A stretch of 8,708 nt of DNA from Peptococcaceae bacterium (GCA_031264885.1 JAISDM010000068.1:1-8708); one strand, 5' to 3'; positions 1 through 8,144 are shown, numbered from the stretch's first letter. Notes: generated from the sequence alone by a model not told the origin. Translations and numbers: made by a program.

Positions 1-120
1 CGTCGGACTGCGTTGTCGTCAGTCGCCATACCACCCCGGGTATGCCTCCTTCCTCCGCCTTGTCCGACGACGAAATTGCGGCGTGAAATTATCTCATCTT
101 ATTATTTAACGAATCCTTAA
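1..120. mobile_element. MITE-like element, left copy (core plus one terminal inverted repeat; truncated by window start)
   Basis: Bases 1-69 recur at 8640-8708 with one mismatch (position 67). The 69-bp core begins CGTCGGAC and ends GTCCGACG, a perfect 8-bp inverted repeat, and has an inner hairpin CATACC/GGTATG (27-32 with 39-44). Beyond the core, 70-120 read on the minus strand resembles 8592-8639 read on the plus strand: both contain a TTCGTTAAA/CTCGTTAAA block, a TTTCAC block and TTTCGYCGTCGGAC in the same order. The element therefore has long terminal inverted repeats (about 50-57 bp each), and the left one lies outside the window. No transposase is present, so it would be non-autonomous. 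The arm overlaps the 3' end of pglX. The repeat is seen directly; calling it a MITE is inference. Confidence 0.7.
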
Positions 121-3100
121 TCGGCGCGAGCAGGTTCATTTTAACCGAACCGCGCCCGTCTCCGCGCGGCACGTCCACGCCCTGGAACTTCGCGTAGTTC
201 GCTTTCACACCGTCGTCCAGGTCGAGTTCAATGTTCTGGTTGGCGACGTAGGCGATGATCTGGTCATAGACGCGGCATTCGTCTATCTTCTTGCGGATGC
301 TCTCGATGCGCTTGCGGTTCTCCGCGATTTCACGCGCCGGTGTTTCGGGCAGACCGCTCAGCATGGTGAGCCGCCCGATTTCCGCGTCATACTTGCGCTG
401 CAGCGGATGCAGATAGTCTGTTCTCACCCGCGCCGCGATATGCTTGTCGTAACGGTGGAGGTAGATGAGCGCCTTGAAACCGTTTTCCCTGCCGCTGTCA
501 AAGAGCCAGTAGACGGGCCGCTTCTGGTAAATCTTCAAATGATCTTTGTAGAAGTCGTTCAGAAAGTAGCGGCGGATCTTCTCCCGCGCCGTGCCGCCGG
601 CGTTCGGATACAGGACGCCGGCGATGTATTCAAGATTCTCGCTCAGTGTATCCGCGCCGTACACGGTCTCGATGAACTCCGCGAAGCGTAGGGTCATATC
701 GTCGTCGAAGTAGTCGGCGTCGGTTATGGGGATGACGGCGCCAGCGTTGGCGCCGCAGTGGTTAGTGGTCAGTGAGCAGTGGATAGTGTCCGCGTCCAGG
801 GAGTACCGCCCGAACACGCAGCCTACGGCGTAGCTGATGAGCGAGCGAATCTCACGGCCCGGATCGGCGCGCCGGACTGTCACGTCCTTGTCCTCAACCT
901 CCGGCGTGAGTTCGTCCCGCAAGCCGTAGATATCGATGAAGATGCGGTTCAGCGCTTCTTCGTTGGATTTAAGGGCCTGAAAGCGCGCCTCGCATTCTTC
1001 TTCCCAAGCCGCAAACGCCGCCGCCAAGCCGCAATGCCCCTCCCGCGGAGGGGCGGCGGCGCGCGCCGGGGCGGATCCATCCCGTGTCGGGGCGGGTTCC
1101 CCCTCCCGCGGAGGGGCGGCGGCGCGCGCCGGTGCGGATCCATCATCCCGTGCCGAGGCAGTTTCCCCCTCCTGCGCCGAGGCGGTTCCACCCTCCCGCG
1201 CCAGCGCGGTTCCCCCTTCCTGCGGGAGGGGGCGCGGAATGAGCGGATGGCGCTTGAAGTCCCAGCTCGTTTCAAACGCGTCCCAGTCTGTTCGGGCAAT
1301 TTGGACGGAGCTTCGGCTCAAGCGTTCTATGATCTCTTTTTTATCCGCATAAGGCAACATTGGGATTTTTGCTAAATCCCCAATATTGAAATGCAGCGAC
1401 GGGCACAGGATTTCCAATAAAGGCTTACTGGCTTTGCTGTTCAGAAAAGCCGCCGCAAAATCGAGATTTTCCTCACCGAACATACAGAGTCCGGCAGTGG
1501 AAAAAATGAAACCGTAATCAAACCGCCTTAGGCTGATATTCCCCGTCGATATATCCGTCCATGTATATCCCGAGCGATAGTAGTACGACTTGTTTCGAAC
1601 CGACGCGCGCCCTGTCGCCTTAATCTCGAAGCCGTCGTTCTCCCAATTGACGACCAGATAATTGTTGCCGTACCAACGGCGCGTCTCGCCTCCGTTGTTG
1701 AAAGGAAACCATTTTTTCTCCCGCTGCACCTTATCGAATGAATCCGCGGGATGCGCAAAGTCCTTCGCGTCGATCTCATGCCAATACCGCAAAAACCGAC
1801 CGTTATCGGCGGTCGAAATGCCAACGCAGAACTTGACCGCGCCGCCGAAGGTTGAGTTGGACCGAAAAGCTTCGAGAATCCGCCGGTTCGCCCAATACGC
1901 GACGGGCGCCCCCGGAATAGCCGCAAACGATGTTTTTGCCGCTAAGTAATGATCGTTTCCGGCCAAATAAGCGATCTCTTTCCCCTGTTGACTGGGATAG
2001 CCTACCAAACGGACAAAAGTGGACACATACTCCGCGAGATTGGCATTGCGCATAACAAACGCGGTTGTGGTCACGACCTCTCCGCTTATTTCTTCAAAAG
2101 CCCGGGAACCTAAATGCGCCATATTGACCATGTCGCGATTGAGCGTCTTGAGGCGCAAACGCTCATAGCCGGACAGGAACATCCATGTATGCTGGGTGAT
2201 CATCGCCTGATAACCGTTCGCCTTTGTAAACGCGCCGCACCGCTCTATAAACGCGGCGAACAAGTCGTTTTTGCCGTCGGGATAATGTTTTTTCACAAAT
2301 TCAGACAGCTGAGCGCCCATATTGCCGCCGCCCATATATGGCGGGTTCGTCACCACCACATCATACTCCCGCGCCAGCAGCCGCGCCGTGTTTACGATCC
2401 CCAGCATCTCCCCCATACTGTTTATAAACGGTGTATCGCCGGAAGGCGCCGGGGTCTGACTGTGTACTGACCACTGCTCACTCACCGCTTTCCAGGCGGC
2501 TTCAACGTCAACGCCGCCGTCAATCCGGATGAGCGAGCCGTACTCGCGGGCATCCTTGAAAGCGGCGTGGATTTTCTTCACATCCGCGCTGCCCAACTGT
2601 TCGATGTGTTCGTAAGGTATGTAATTGGTCTCATCCACCGCGAACACCCACGCCTGCTTTGCCTCGCCGTCCCGGAAGAAGCGGCGGCTGCGGCCGCGGG
2701 CCTTCATCATCAGGGCAAAGTAAGAGAGCTGGCAGGCGCGTTCGTCGATGTCCAGCCCGTAGATGTTTTTTTCGAGAATCAGGCCGGGGATGTCACGCTC
2801 CGCATAGCCGGCGCTCTGGTATATCTGAAACAGCACGTCAAAGGCGTATGCCAGAATATGACCGCTGCCCATGCAGGGATCGATCAATTTAATATCTTCG
2901 ATGTTAAATTTAGTGGGCAGTGGGGAGTGGCCAGCAGTTAGTGGGGAGGGGGCAGTGGCTAGCTGGGCGCGGACTTCGGGCGTCTGTTCCGCTTCGGGGA
3001 TGTAGTATTTCCAGCCCATTTGACCGGCAATTGTTTTCTCTCGCTCTATCCGTTCCTTCTCACTGGCCGCCGCGCGTATTCCGCTGTTCGCTATGAAAAT

Positions 3101-3883
3101 GCGTCCCAGCGAATTTTCCACCATGTATTTCACAATCCAGTCCGGCGTGAAGAGTTGTGTGGCGGCGGGGATGTTCTCCTTGGTTACCTTGACGTTCTTC
3201 TTAAGGCCGGCAAAAACCTCGTCCTTTTTCTCGGAGATGTAATACTGATAGAGCCAGCCGATGATTTCCACCTGCTCGCCGAAATCGGATTCGCCGACGC
3301 CGTGGACAAGGTCGTAGACAATGCCCTCCTGGGTATACAGGCGGTCGGGGAGCAGCAGTTCGCACTCGGCGGAGAGTTTCGTGAACATGCGGGGCATGAT
3401 TTGCCGCAGCGCGTCGAGCTGCCGGATGAGAATGTAGCGGTATAAGGCGTCGCTGCCCTTGGCGCGGAGTTCGTCGGCCTTTGCCCGGTCGATGTAATCC
3501 AGCCGCTCATATTCCCGGACGCAGTCCGGCTCCAGCCGGCCGGGGTTCTCGCTGGACAGGACGCGGACGCCGCTGGGCAGGTAGCCGTTCACCTCCATAA
3601 ACCGCAGAGCGATCAGGCGGTTGAACCATGTGTAGGCCACTTCCTCCACATAGTTCCGCCAGCCGTCCGCTTTCACGCCGTCCACGATTTTGTCCCGCGC
3701 CGCCTTCTGATCCCCGGACAGGAATATCCCCCGCGCTTCCAATGTCTTGCGGGCGTCGTCCCACGTCAGTATTTGGCCGGCGGCGACGCCCAGCAGGGTC
3801 ATCCGCTGCCCGAACACATCCACCAGCTTACGGCGGGCGCTTACGGCATAGTTTTTGATTGCGGCCTTATTCATCCTAAGCAT
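89..3883 (-). CDS. pglX: BREX adenine-specific DNA methyltransferase PglX
   Basis: Class I N6-adenine methyltransferase of the BREX system, 1264 residues, predicted cytoplasmic. It marks host DNA at an asymmetric site; unmodified phage DNA is then excluded together with PglZ, BrxB, BrxC and the effector. Seen: an N-terminal helical region; QLFTPDW (F245-W249), typical of the SAM-site motif X region; motif I DPCMGSG (335-341); catalytic motif IV NPPY (513-516); then the target-recognition region and the family-typical stretch NRIFIDIYGLRDELTPEVEDKD. Four insertions look foreign: residues about 306-325, 467-476, 882-952 and 1032-1043. The last nine residues (KDSLNNKMR) come from the flanking repeat. 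Start: ATG at 3883 has GAAGG 4 nt upstream; an ATG at 3874 (MNKAAIKN) matches the start I expect for the family but lies 13 nt from GAAGG. It starts 7 nt after the brxC stop, so it is probably co-transcribed. Confidence 0.96.
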   Translation of the reverse strand: MLRMNKAAIKNYAVSARRKLVDVFGQRMTLLGVAAGQILTWDDARKTLEARGIFLSGDQKAARDKIVDGVKADGWRNYVEEVAYTWFNRLIALRFMEVNGYLPSGVRVLSSENPGRLEPDCVREYERLDYIDRAKADELRAKGSDALYRYILIRQLDALRQIMPRMFTKLSAECELLLPDRLYTQEGIVYDLVHGVGESDFGEQVEIIGWLYQYYISEKKDEVFAGLKKNVKVTKENIPAATQLFTPDWIVKYMVENSLGRIFIANSGIRAAASEKERIEREKTIAGQMGWKYYIPEAEQTPEVRAQLATAPSPLTAGHSPLPTKFNIEDIKLIDPCMGSGHILAYAFDVLFQIYQSAGYAERDIPGLILEKNIYGLDIDERACQLSYFALMMKARGRSRRFFRDGEAKQAWVFAVDETNYIPYEHIEQLGSADVKKIHAAFKDAREYGSLIRIDGGVDVEAAWKAVSEQWSVHSQTPAPSGDTPFINSMGEMLGIVNTARLLAREYDVVVTNPPYMGGGNMGAQLSEFVKKHYPDGKNDLFAAFIERCGAFTKANGYQAMITQHTWMFLSGYERLRLKTLNRDMVNMAHLGSRAFEEISGEVVTTTAFVMRNANLAEYVSTFVRLVGYPSQQGKEIAYLAGNDHYLAAKTSFAAIPGAPVAYWANRRILEAFRSNSTFGGAVKFCVGISTADNGRFLRYWHEIDAKDFAHPADSFDKVQREKKWFPFNNGGETRRWYGNNYLVVNWENDGFEIKATGRASVRNKSYYYRSGYTWTDISTGNISLRRFDYGFIFSTAGLCMFGEENLDFAAAFLNSKASKPLLEILCPSLHFNIGDLAKIPMLPYADKKEIIERLSRSSVQIARTDWDAFETSWDFKRHPLIPRPLPQEGGTALAREGGTASAQEGETASARDDGSAPARAAAPPREGEPAPTRDGSAPARAAAPPREGHCGLAAAFAAWEEECEARFQALKSNEEALNRIFIDIYGLRDELTPEVEDKDVTVRRADPGREIRSLISYAVGCVFGRYSLDADTIHCSLTTNHCGANAGAVIPITDADYFDDDMTLRFAEFIETVYGADTLSENLEYIAGVLYPNAGGTAREKIRRYFLNDFYKDHLKIYQKRPVYWLFDSGRENGFKALIYLHRYDKHIAARVRTDYLHPLQRKYDAEIGRLTMLSGLPETPAREIAENRKRIESIRKKIDECRVYDQIIAYVANQNIELDLDDGVKANYAKFQGVDVPRGDGRGSVKMNLLAPIKDSLNNKMR
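755..789. repeat. Degenerate 7-bp tandem repeat inside pglX (array A)
   Basis: Five consecutive heptamers on the plus strand: GCAGTGG, TTAGTGG, TCAGTGA, GCAGTGG, ATAGTGT. They encode PglX residues about 1032-1043 (IHCSLTTNHCG region), just after the conserved GRYSLD segment and before ITDADYF. The encoded peptide does not look like normal PglX sequence. Same orientation as the array at 2911-2966. Confidence 0.75.
1030..1240. repeat. GC-rich palindromic repeat block inserted in frame in pglX
   Basis: A block of about 210 bp encoding residues about 882-952. It has two parts. A 50-53-bp unit occurs twice with 63-bp spacing (1037-1086 and 1100-1152), differing by one substitution and one extra codon. 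Each unit starts with a perfect 7-bp stem, CCCCTCC/GGAGGGG (1037-1053 and 1100-1116). Next come units of about 24 bp (around 1153-1220), seen in protein as GGTALARE, GGTASAQE and GETASARD. The far end (1212-1232) is another hairpin with a 9-bp stem containing one G-T pair. All periods (24, 63) are multiples of three. The block separates WDFKRHPLI from AAFAAWEEECEARF, which I expect to be close together in ordinary PglX proteins. Being in frame and palindromic, it resembles in principle the Rickettsia palindromic elements inserted in genes; sequence kinship is not claimed. Confidence 0.8.
2458..2485. repeat. Degenerate 7-bp tandem repeat inside pglX (array B, inverted)
   Basis: Four heptamers on the plus strand, GACTGTG, TACTGAC, CACTGCT and CACTCAC, are the reverse complement of the AGTGG-type units found at 755-789 and 2911-2966. 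They encode PglX residues about 467-476 (SEQWSVHSQT), in the loop between the motif I region and the NPPY motif at 513-516. The units are more degenerate than in the other two arrays. Confidence 0.6.
2911..2966. repeat. Degenerate 7-bp tandem repeat inside pglX (array C)
   Basis: Eight heptamers on the plus strand: TAGTGGG, CAGTGGG, GAGTGGC, CAGCAGT, TAGTGGG, GAGGGGG, CAGTGGC, TAGCTGG. They encode residues about 306-325 (LATAPSPLTAGHSPLPT), about ten residues before methyltransferase motif I at 335-341. The peptide is Pro/Ala/Ser-rich, unlike its neighbours, and reads as a linker expansion. Same strand orientation as the array at 755-789. Confidence 0.75.
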
Positions 3884-3887
3884 CCAG

Positions 3888-3892
3888 CCTTC
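3888..3892 (-). promoter_or_regulatory. Ribosome binding site candidate for pglX, overlapping the brxC stop
   Basis: The minus strand reads GAAGG across the brxC TGA stop codon. It lies 4 nt before the ATG at 3883 and 13 nt before the ATG at 3874. Neither spacing is ideal, so the site leaves the pglX start ambiguous. The overlap suggests translational coupling of pglX to brxC. Confidence 0.5.
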
Positions 3893-6800
3893 ATACGATT
3901 TTGACCGTCGTGTTTTCGTCCAGCTGCGCTTCCAGTTTCTCCTTCACGCCGGACAGCAGACGGTCGATGTCCGCTTTGCTTGACACCTGAGCGGTTCCCG
4001 AAAACAGCGACCTCACGCTGACGGTCTTGATCTTGCGCGGCGGCGCCGGCGCTGGCGTAACAAGGGCGGCGCCTTGATCGTCCGCGGCGGTCTCGGGCGG
4101 TTCCGGGCGGCGCAGGCGGTCGTATTCTTTCTGTATCTCGTCGCACAGCCGGAGTTTCAGCCTGTCGCTCTCGGTGCGCATGGCGATGGCCTCATAAATG
4201 TTGTTGGCGTGAGCCAGCCGCTCCAGCAGGGCGCGGAACTGGCCGTTGATTCTGCTGCCGAAAGAGGCGGTGAGCGCCTTCGATTCCGCATCCGCCTTGA
4301 CCGCTTCATAGTCCGCGCGGATGTCTTTCTCAATCGGATCGCACTCTTCCTCCAACAACCCGGAGAAGCGCCTGCCGAACTCGTCCATGAGATCCGGCAG
4401 CTTATGGATCTCCGCGTATGGCTTGCTCAGCTTGACGATTCTCTCGATTTCTCCAATGACCCTGACGGTGGGTTCGTCCAAAACATAAGAGCGGTTATTC
4501 TCGTAAATCGCCAGCATTTTGAGCGCTTTATCGAAGATGCCTTCCTGGTGGGCGAAGAATTTCCTCACATCCTGCGCGTCTTCCTCATAATCCAGCAAAT
4601 CCTCTTTGCGGTCCTGGAGCGTCTCAAAGAATGACTTCACGTCATGGATGGCGAGAATATCGGTCAGGAGGCTCCTCCCTTGTTCCAGAACATCCTTCCC
4701 GGGATAGGGCGCCCTCGCGTAATTCGCCAACAGGTCTTTGATGCTGCCCGTTTGCTCATACAAGGCGGCCCGGGCGAGATCCTTGAGCCGTGACATGAGG
4801 CCGTCCTCATCTCCCGGCAGATGAACGGCGCCAAAAAGCTCTTTGGTGAGATCTTTGGCATTGGCGAGCAGAGCGGGAGACACCTTCACGCGAATCCCGA
4901 CGACCAGCCGGTCGCTGTAATCCCGCTTCGTCACCAGGCTGACGGCATCCGGGTCTGAAGCGGCGACGTTCTTTCCGCCCAGTTCCAGCCGCACGGTCTG
5001 CTTTTTGAAAAGCGTCAGGAGGACGCCGGCAATGTCATGATCTTTCCATCCATAGGGCGCTTTGCTGAACAAGTCCAAAATACTCCGCATGGTCACCGGG
5101 ACGTTCCTGTAGGAACTCCGCGCGATGCTGTCCGCCATTTCCTCAATCGCCAGGGCGTTGGGCGCCACGGCTTCCGCGTCCGGCGCCACGTCCGATGTAT
5201 CAGGCGACATGCCAGGCGGCGCGTCCGATGTATCCCGCGGCATATCCTGACCGCCGGCGGTCAGAATCCCGCGCAAGTCCTCTGTGGAATAAAACGGCGC
5301 GGTGATATAGCTCTGCTTGGTGTATATACCCTCCACCAGCGATTTGAGCGCGTCATTCACACGTTCGCCGGGCGCTTTTTCTTTGATGTCGAGCTTTGAG
5401 CCGTGTACATAGATGTCCGCGGTTTTGAGCGCCTCAACGATGAGGGCGCGGCAGCGCTCTTTGCGCTGCTGGGACTCCCGCGTCTTCGTGGTCTTGATGT
5501 CCTCGACGGCGTCCGTGGACAGCTTGCCGGAATTGCGGCGGATGTAGGCGTCTATCTGCAATGCCCGCTCCATCTCGTCGATGAATGATGTGTCGGCGGG
5601 CAGACACAGGATCACATTCTGTTCATGCAGGGACATGACCCCCAACTCGCTGTGGTTCATCTCACCCACGCGCGCGTAGTAGGGCGTCAGCGCCCGGACG
5701 CCGATTTCCTCTTTTTGGTTCCCGCGCGGGCGGTCGTCGATGATAAAGTTGAAGGCGAAGTCATAGCGGTCACTGTAGCGGTATTTGCGGTTCACGCCGA
5801 ACAGCTCGCTGAGAATCAAGTCGCCCGTTTTCTCAATGATTTCGCCGCGATCGACGCTGATTTCCTGAATCTCGCGGTTGACGTCCTGCTCCTCGTTCGT
5901 GAGGAAGATATACTGCTCGCCATTCTTGATGATCAGCTTCTCGCGGTCCAACCGGCGCAGGGACTCGTCGATCCGCTTCTTCGCGTCGAGTTTATCCTGG
6001 CCGATATCCGGAAGCATGATGGCGGCGAGATTCTCCAAGTTCGCCGGGAGCTTGTCCGCGATGTACTTCACCAAAAACAGAACCTTCAGCACATCCACGT
6101 CTTCCGGCCGCAAACGCGAATTCTCGGCGGCGTTCGTGATCACGATGCGGATGTTGTGGTCAAGGAAGGTCTCCACCGTCGGGTAAAACGCCTGGAATGG
6201 AATGAGGGTCCCGTCTTCCGCTTCCCCGTACAGCCTGGCGGCCTCCTGAAAGCCGTTCAGCAGGGAGCGCTCGCCTTCGGACAAATGCTTGCCGGACGCG
6301 CCGTGCGTACGGATCCCTGTAAACACCTCCTGCAGCAGCTTAAACTGGTAGGGAACGAAGGGGTACACATCCGCAAAATCCCCGGCATCCGCATAGAGTT
6401 TCTTCTCCGGCGTGTCATGCGAAAAAGTGATGAGATTTCTGATGACGGCGTTTTTGTCGGCATACAGCCGGCGCAGTCTCTCCGCCGCCGCGTCCGTCTT
6501 GGCAAGCAGACGTTTTTTGATCACCTCGTCCACATTGGCGGAGGATAGGGACAGGCGCGTATCGAAGCGCCCGATAATTTTGGAGAAGTCGTCGCGGTCG
6601 GCCTTGGTTTCGTTGACGATGCTGCTGATATCCTCCTGACCCGTGGCGATGATCCAGGCCCTGCCGCCGCATTCCGTGCCGAGGGTCTCCACAACGGTCT
6701 GCAAATTAAGGAGGATGCCGTTGTCCGTCCCCATGTACTGACCCAGTTCGTCCACCAGAAAAATGACATAGTGTTTCTTCCCGAGCTGTTTTTCGCGCAG

Positions 6801-7547
6801 CTCAATATATTCGCGCACCCGGCGGGCGAACGCCGCGATGTCGATGGCGTAATTGGCCTCGCTCTTGTCGTACCAGCTGCGCGCGGCGTCCTCGCTCATC
6901 TTCTGCGTGGCGGCAAGGGCGCCGATGACCGCGTCTTCCTCAAAGTAGAAATCCTCGCGCTTGGCCTCCCATGTGCCGCCGGACAGTTCGGCGAATTTCT
7001 CCCTGAACGCGCCATAGGTCCCGCTTGCCGACATCTGCCGCTCCAAATCCGCGATCCAGGGCATGGACCCGCAGAAACCCCGCAGTTCGTTGAATACCTT
7101 CATGAAAACTTTAACGATGGGGTCTTTATTGACCTTGGAATCGGAATCGGACTTCGCGTCGATGTTGAACAGGATCACATCCGCGCTGATATCGCCGGCG
7201 GCGTTCATGCCAGCAAGGACGCGGGGGTCGGTGATTTTGCCGTCAAAATAGGCGGCGGCTTTCAGACCGGCATATTCCTTGCCGCTCAAGAGGTAGGATA
7301 TGATTTTCAGAAAGTGGGATTTGCCGCTTCCAAAGAAGCCGGAGATCCAGACGCCGATTTTGTCGGTGCGGGAAGCCGTTCCTTCGCGGTAATTCTCAAA
7401 CAGCGTGTCGAAGTGGCGGTTCAACTCCCTGGTGACCACATACTCCTCCAGCTCGTTGACGACGACGGCCTCGCCGTCCTGGCCGACTTTCACCACACCC
7501 TGAATGTTACGGGCGATATCCTTGGCAAACAGCTCTCTGATTTTCAT
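3891..7547 (-). CDS. brxC: BREX P-loop ATPase BrxC
   Basis: Large P-loop NTPase of the BREX system, 1218 residues, in the usual size range, predicted cytoplasmic. In studied type 1 systems it is needed for both methylation and phage exclusion, but its exact activity is not known. Seen: N-terminus MKIRELFAKDIARNIQGVVK, typical of the family; Walker A GFFGSGKS (70-77); Walker B VIFLVDELGQ with D266 and E267; sensor-like ATGQED (301-306); IIGRFDTRLSLS, a candidate arginine-finger segment; and YPFVPYQFKLLQ. The C-terminal half is helical and acidic, with a Pro-rich linker (TPAPAPPRK) before the end VSVRSLFSGT...VKIV. Residues 767-797 are an odd Asp/Pro-rich tandem repeat. Start: ATG at 7547 has AGGGG 6 nt upstream, 9 nt after the brxB stop. 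No frameshift or loss of key residues is seen. Confidence 0.96.
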   Translation of the reverse strand: MKIRELFAKDIARNIQGVVKVGQDGEAVVVNELEEYVVTRELNRHFDTLFENYREGTASRTDKIGVWISGFFGSGKSHFLKIISYLLSGKEYAGLKAAAYFDGKITDPRVLAGMNAAGDISADVILFNIDAKSDSDSKVNKDPIVKVFMKVFNELRGFCGSMPWIADLERQMSASGTYGAFREKFAELSGGTWEAKREDFYFEEDAVIGALAATQKMSEDAARSWYDKSEANYAIDIAAFARRVREYIELREKQLGKKHYVIFLVDELGQYMGTDNGILLNLQTVVETLGTECGGRAWIIATGQEDISSIVNETKADRDDFSKIIGRFDTRLSLSSANVDEVIKKRLLAKTDAAAERLRRLYADKNAVIRNLITFSHDTPEKKLYADAGDFADVYPFVPYQFKLLQEVFTGIRTHGASGKHLSEGERSLLNGFQEAARLYGEAEDGTLIPFQAFYPTVETFLDHNIRIVITNAAENSRLRPEDVDVLKVLFLVKYIADKLPANLENLAAIMLPDIGQDKLDAKKRIDESLRRLDREKLIIKNGEQYIFLTNEEQDVNREIQEISVDRGEIIEKTGDLILSELFGVNRKYRYSDRYDFAFNFIIDDRPRGNQKEEIGVRALTPYYARVGEMNHSELGVMSLHEQNVILCLPADTSFIDEMERALQIDAYIRRNSGKLSTDAVEDIKTTKTRESQQRKERCRALIVEALKTADIYVHGSKLDIKEKAPGERVNDALKSLVEGIYTKQSYITAPFYSTEDLRGILTAGGQDMPRDTSDAPPGMSPDTSDVAPDAEAVAPNALAIEEMADSIARSSYRNVPVTMRSILDLFSKAPYGWKDHDIAGVLLTLFKKQTVRLELGGKNVAASDPDAVSLVTKRDYSDRLVVGIRVKVSPALLANAKDLTKELFGAVHLPGDEDGLMSRLKDLARAALYEQTGSIKDLLANYARAPYPGKDVLEQGRSLLTDILAIHDVKSFFETLQDRKEDLLDYEEDAQDVRKFFAHQEGIFDKALKMLAIYENNRSYVLDEPTVRVIGEIERIVKLSKPYAEIHKLPDLMDEFGRRFSGLLEEECDPIEKDIRADYEAVKADAESKALTASFGSRINGQFRALLERLAHANNIYEAIAMRTESDRLKLRLCDEIQKEYDRLRRPEPPETAADDQGAALVTPAPAPPRKIKTVSVRSLFSGTAQVSSKADIDRLLSGVKEKLEAQLDENTTVKIV
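5189..5264. repeat. 33-bp tandem repeat and 18-bp palindrome inside brxC
   Basis: CGTCCGATGTATC occurs at 5189-5201 and 5222-5234, a 33-bp (11-codon) period, with a weaker partial unit before 5189. In protein the units are DMPRDTSDAPP and GMSPDTSDVAP, at residues about 767-790. Directly next to them, 5247-5264 is a perfect 18-bp palindrome, CTGACCGCCGGCGGTCAG, encoding LTAGGQ. The block lies between the RGIL and ALAIEEM segments, where I expect a linker in BrxC. Confidence 0.7.
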
Positions 7548-7553
7548 CCTGTT

Positions 7554-7558
7554 CCCCT
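7554..7558 (-). promoter_or_regulatory. Ribosome binding site of brxC, overlapping the brxB stop
   Basis: The minus strand reads AGGGG 6 nt before the brxC ATG and overlaps the TAG stop of brxB. This fixes the brxC start at 7547 and suggests coupled translation of the two genes. Confidence 0.7.
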
Positions 7559-8138
7559 ACCTTTCAACAAGTCTGAACGCTCTGTAATAGTTATCATCCG
7601 TGATTTCCCCGAACAGCCTCAGCTCCGATTCATATACGCCGGGGAAGAACATGACCACAGGGTTCCGGTCTATTTTGCCGTGCAGATTGTTGAGAATCAT
7701 GTGGGAACGGATGATGGGGTACGACTTCCCGACGCCGAGGATAAAAACAATATCGGCGCCGGGCTTCAGTCCGGCGCAAACGCGGTTTACGATCACATCG
7801 TCCTCCAGCGTCAGCCGGAGCGTCTTCTTGATGGGGTTGAGAACCGCCGCGCTGCCCTTATCCCGTTCCATCCTCAGAACCCGATCCAGGTACCCCTTCC
7901 CGGCGAGCGCGTCCACCATCAAATCAAACAAATCGTAAACGACGATTCGAGTGTCGTCCCGTTCCGCCGCGACACTCTGCCGCAGAGACGAGACATAGGC
8001 GCGGACAGCCATTTCGTCCTCCGGCGCGTAATCGAATATCCAGAAGTTTATCTCATTGCCCAGCCCGCGCCCGGAGCGGAATTCAGGGGACAGAATCTTG
8101 GGTTTTATCAGATCGAGCCGTTGGTTCAGCGTCTTCAT
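7557..8138 (-). CDS. brxB: BREX protein BrxB (DUF1788)
   Basis: Small BREX core protein of the DUF1788 family, 193 residues from the start chosen here, close to the usual size of about 190-200. It has no known enzyme motif; it is required with BrxC, PglX and PglZ in studied type 1 systems and is thought to act inside the complex. Seen: N-terminus MKTLNQRLDLIKPKILSPEF followed by GRGLGNEINFWIFDYAPEDE; central VFILGVGKSYPIIRSH; C-terminus VVMFFPGVYESELRLFG with DDNYYRAFRL, all typical of the family. No signal peptide or membrane segment. The frame is open for 30 codons further upstream (to 8228), but that part is low-complexity, covers the promoter and has no family look. The ATG at 8138 has a strong GGAGG 6 nt upstream. 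It is the first gene of the operon; brxA, normally just upstream in type 1, is absent. Confidence 0.93.
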   Translation of the reverse strand: MKTLNQRLDLIKPKILSPEFRSGRGLGNEINFWIFDYAPEDEMAVRAYVSSLRQSVAAERDDTRIVVYDLFDLMVDALAGKGYLDRVLRMERDKGSAAVLNPIKKTLRLTLEDDVIVNRVCAGLKPGADIVFILGVGKSYPIIRSHMILNNLHGKIDRNPVVMFFPGVYESELRLFGEITDDNYYRAFRLVER

Positions 8139-8144
8139 TCCACC

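Noticed and set aside
1030..1240. CRISPR array or tandem-repeat RNA
   Set aside because: The repeats are adjacent and degenerate without spacers, and the frame is open throughout as part of pglX.
5625..6548. Plus-strand open frame of 307 codons opposite brxC
   Set aside because: It mirrors conserved BrxC sequence in antisense, with no ribosome site or family resemblance noted.
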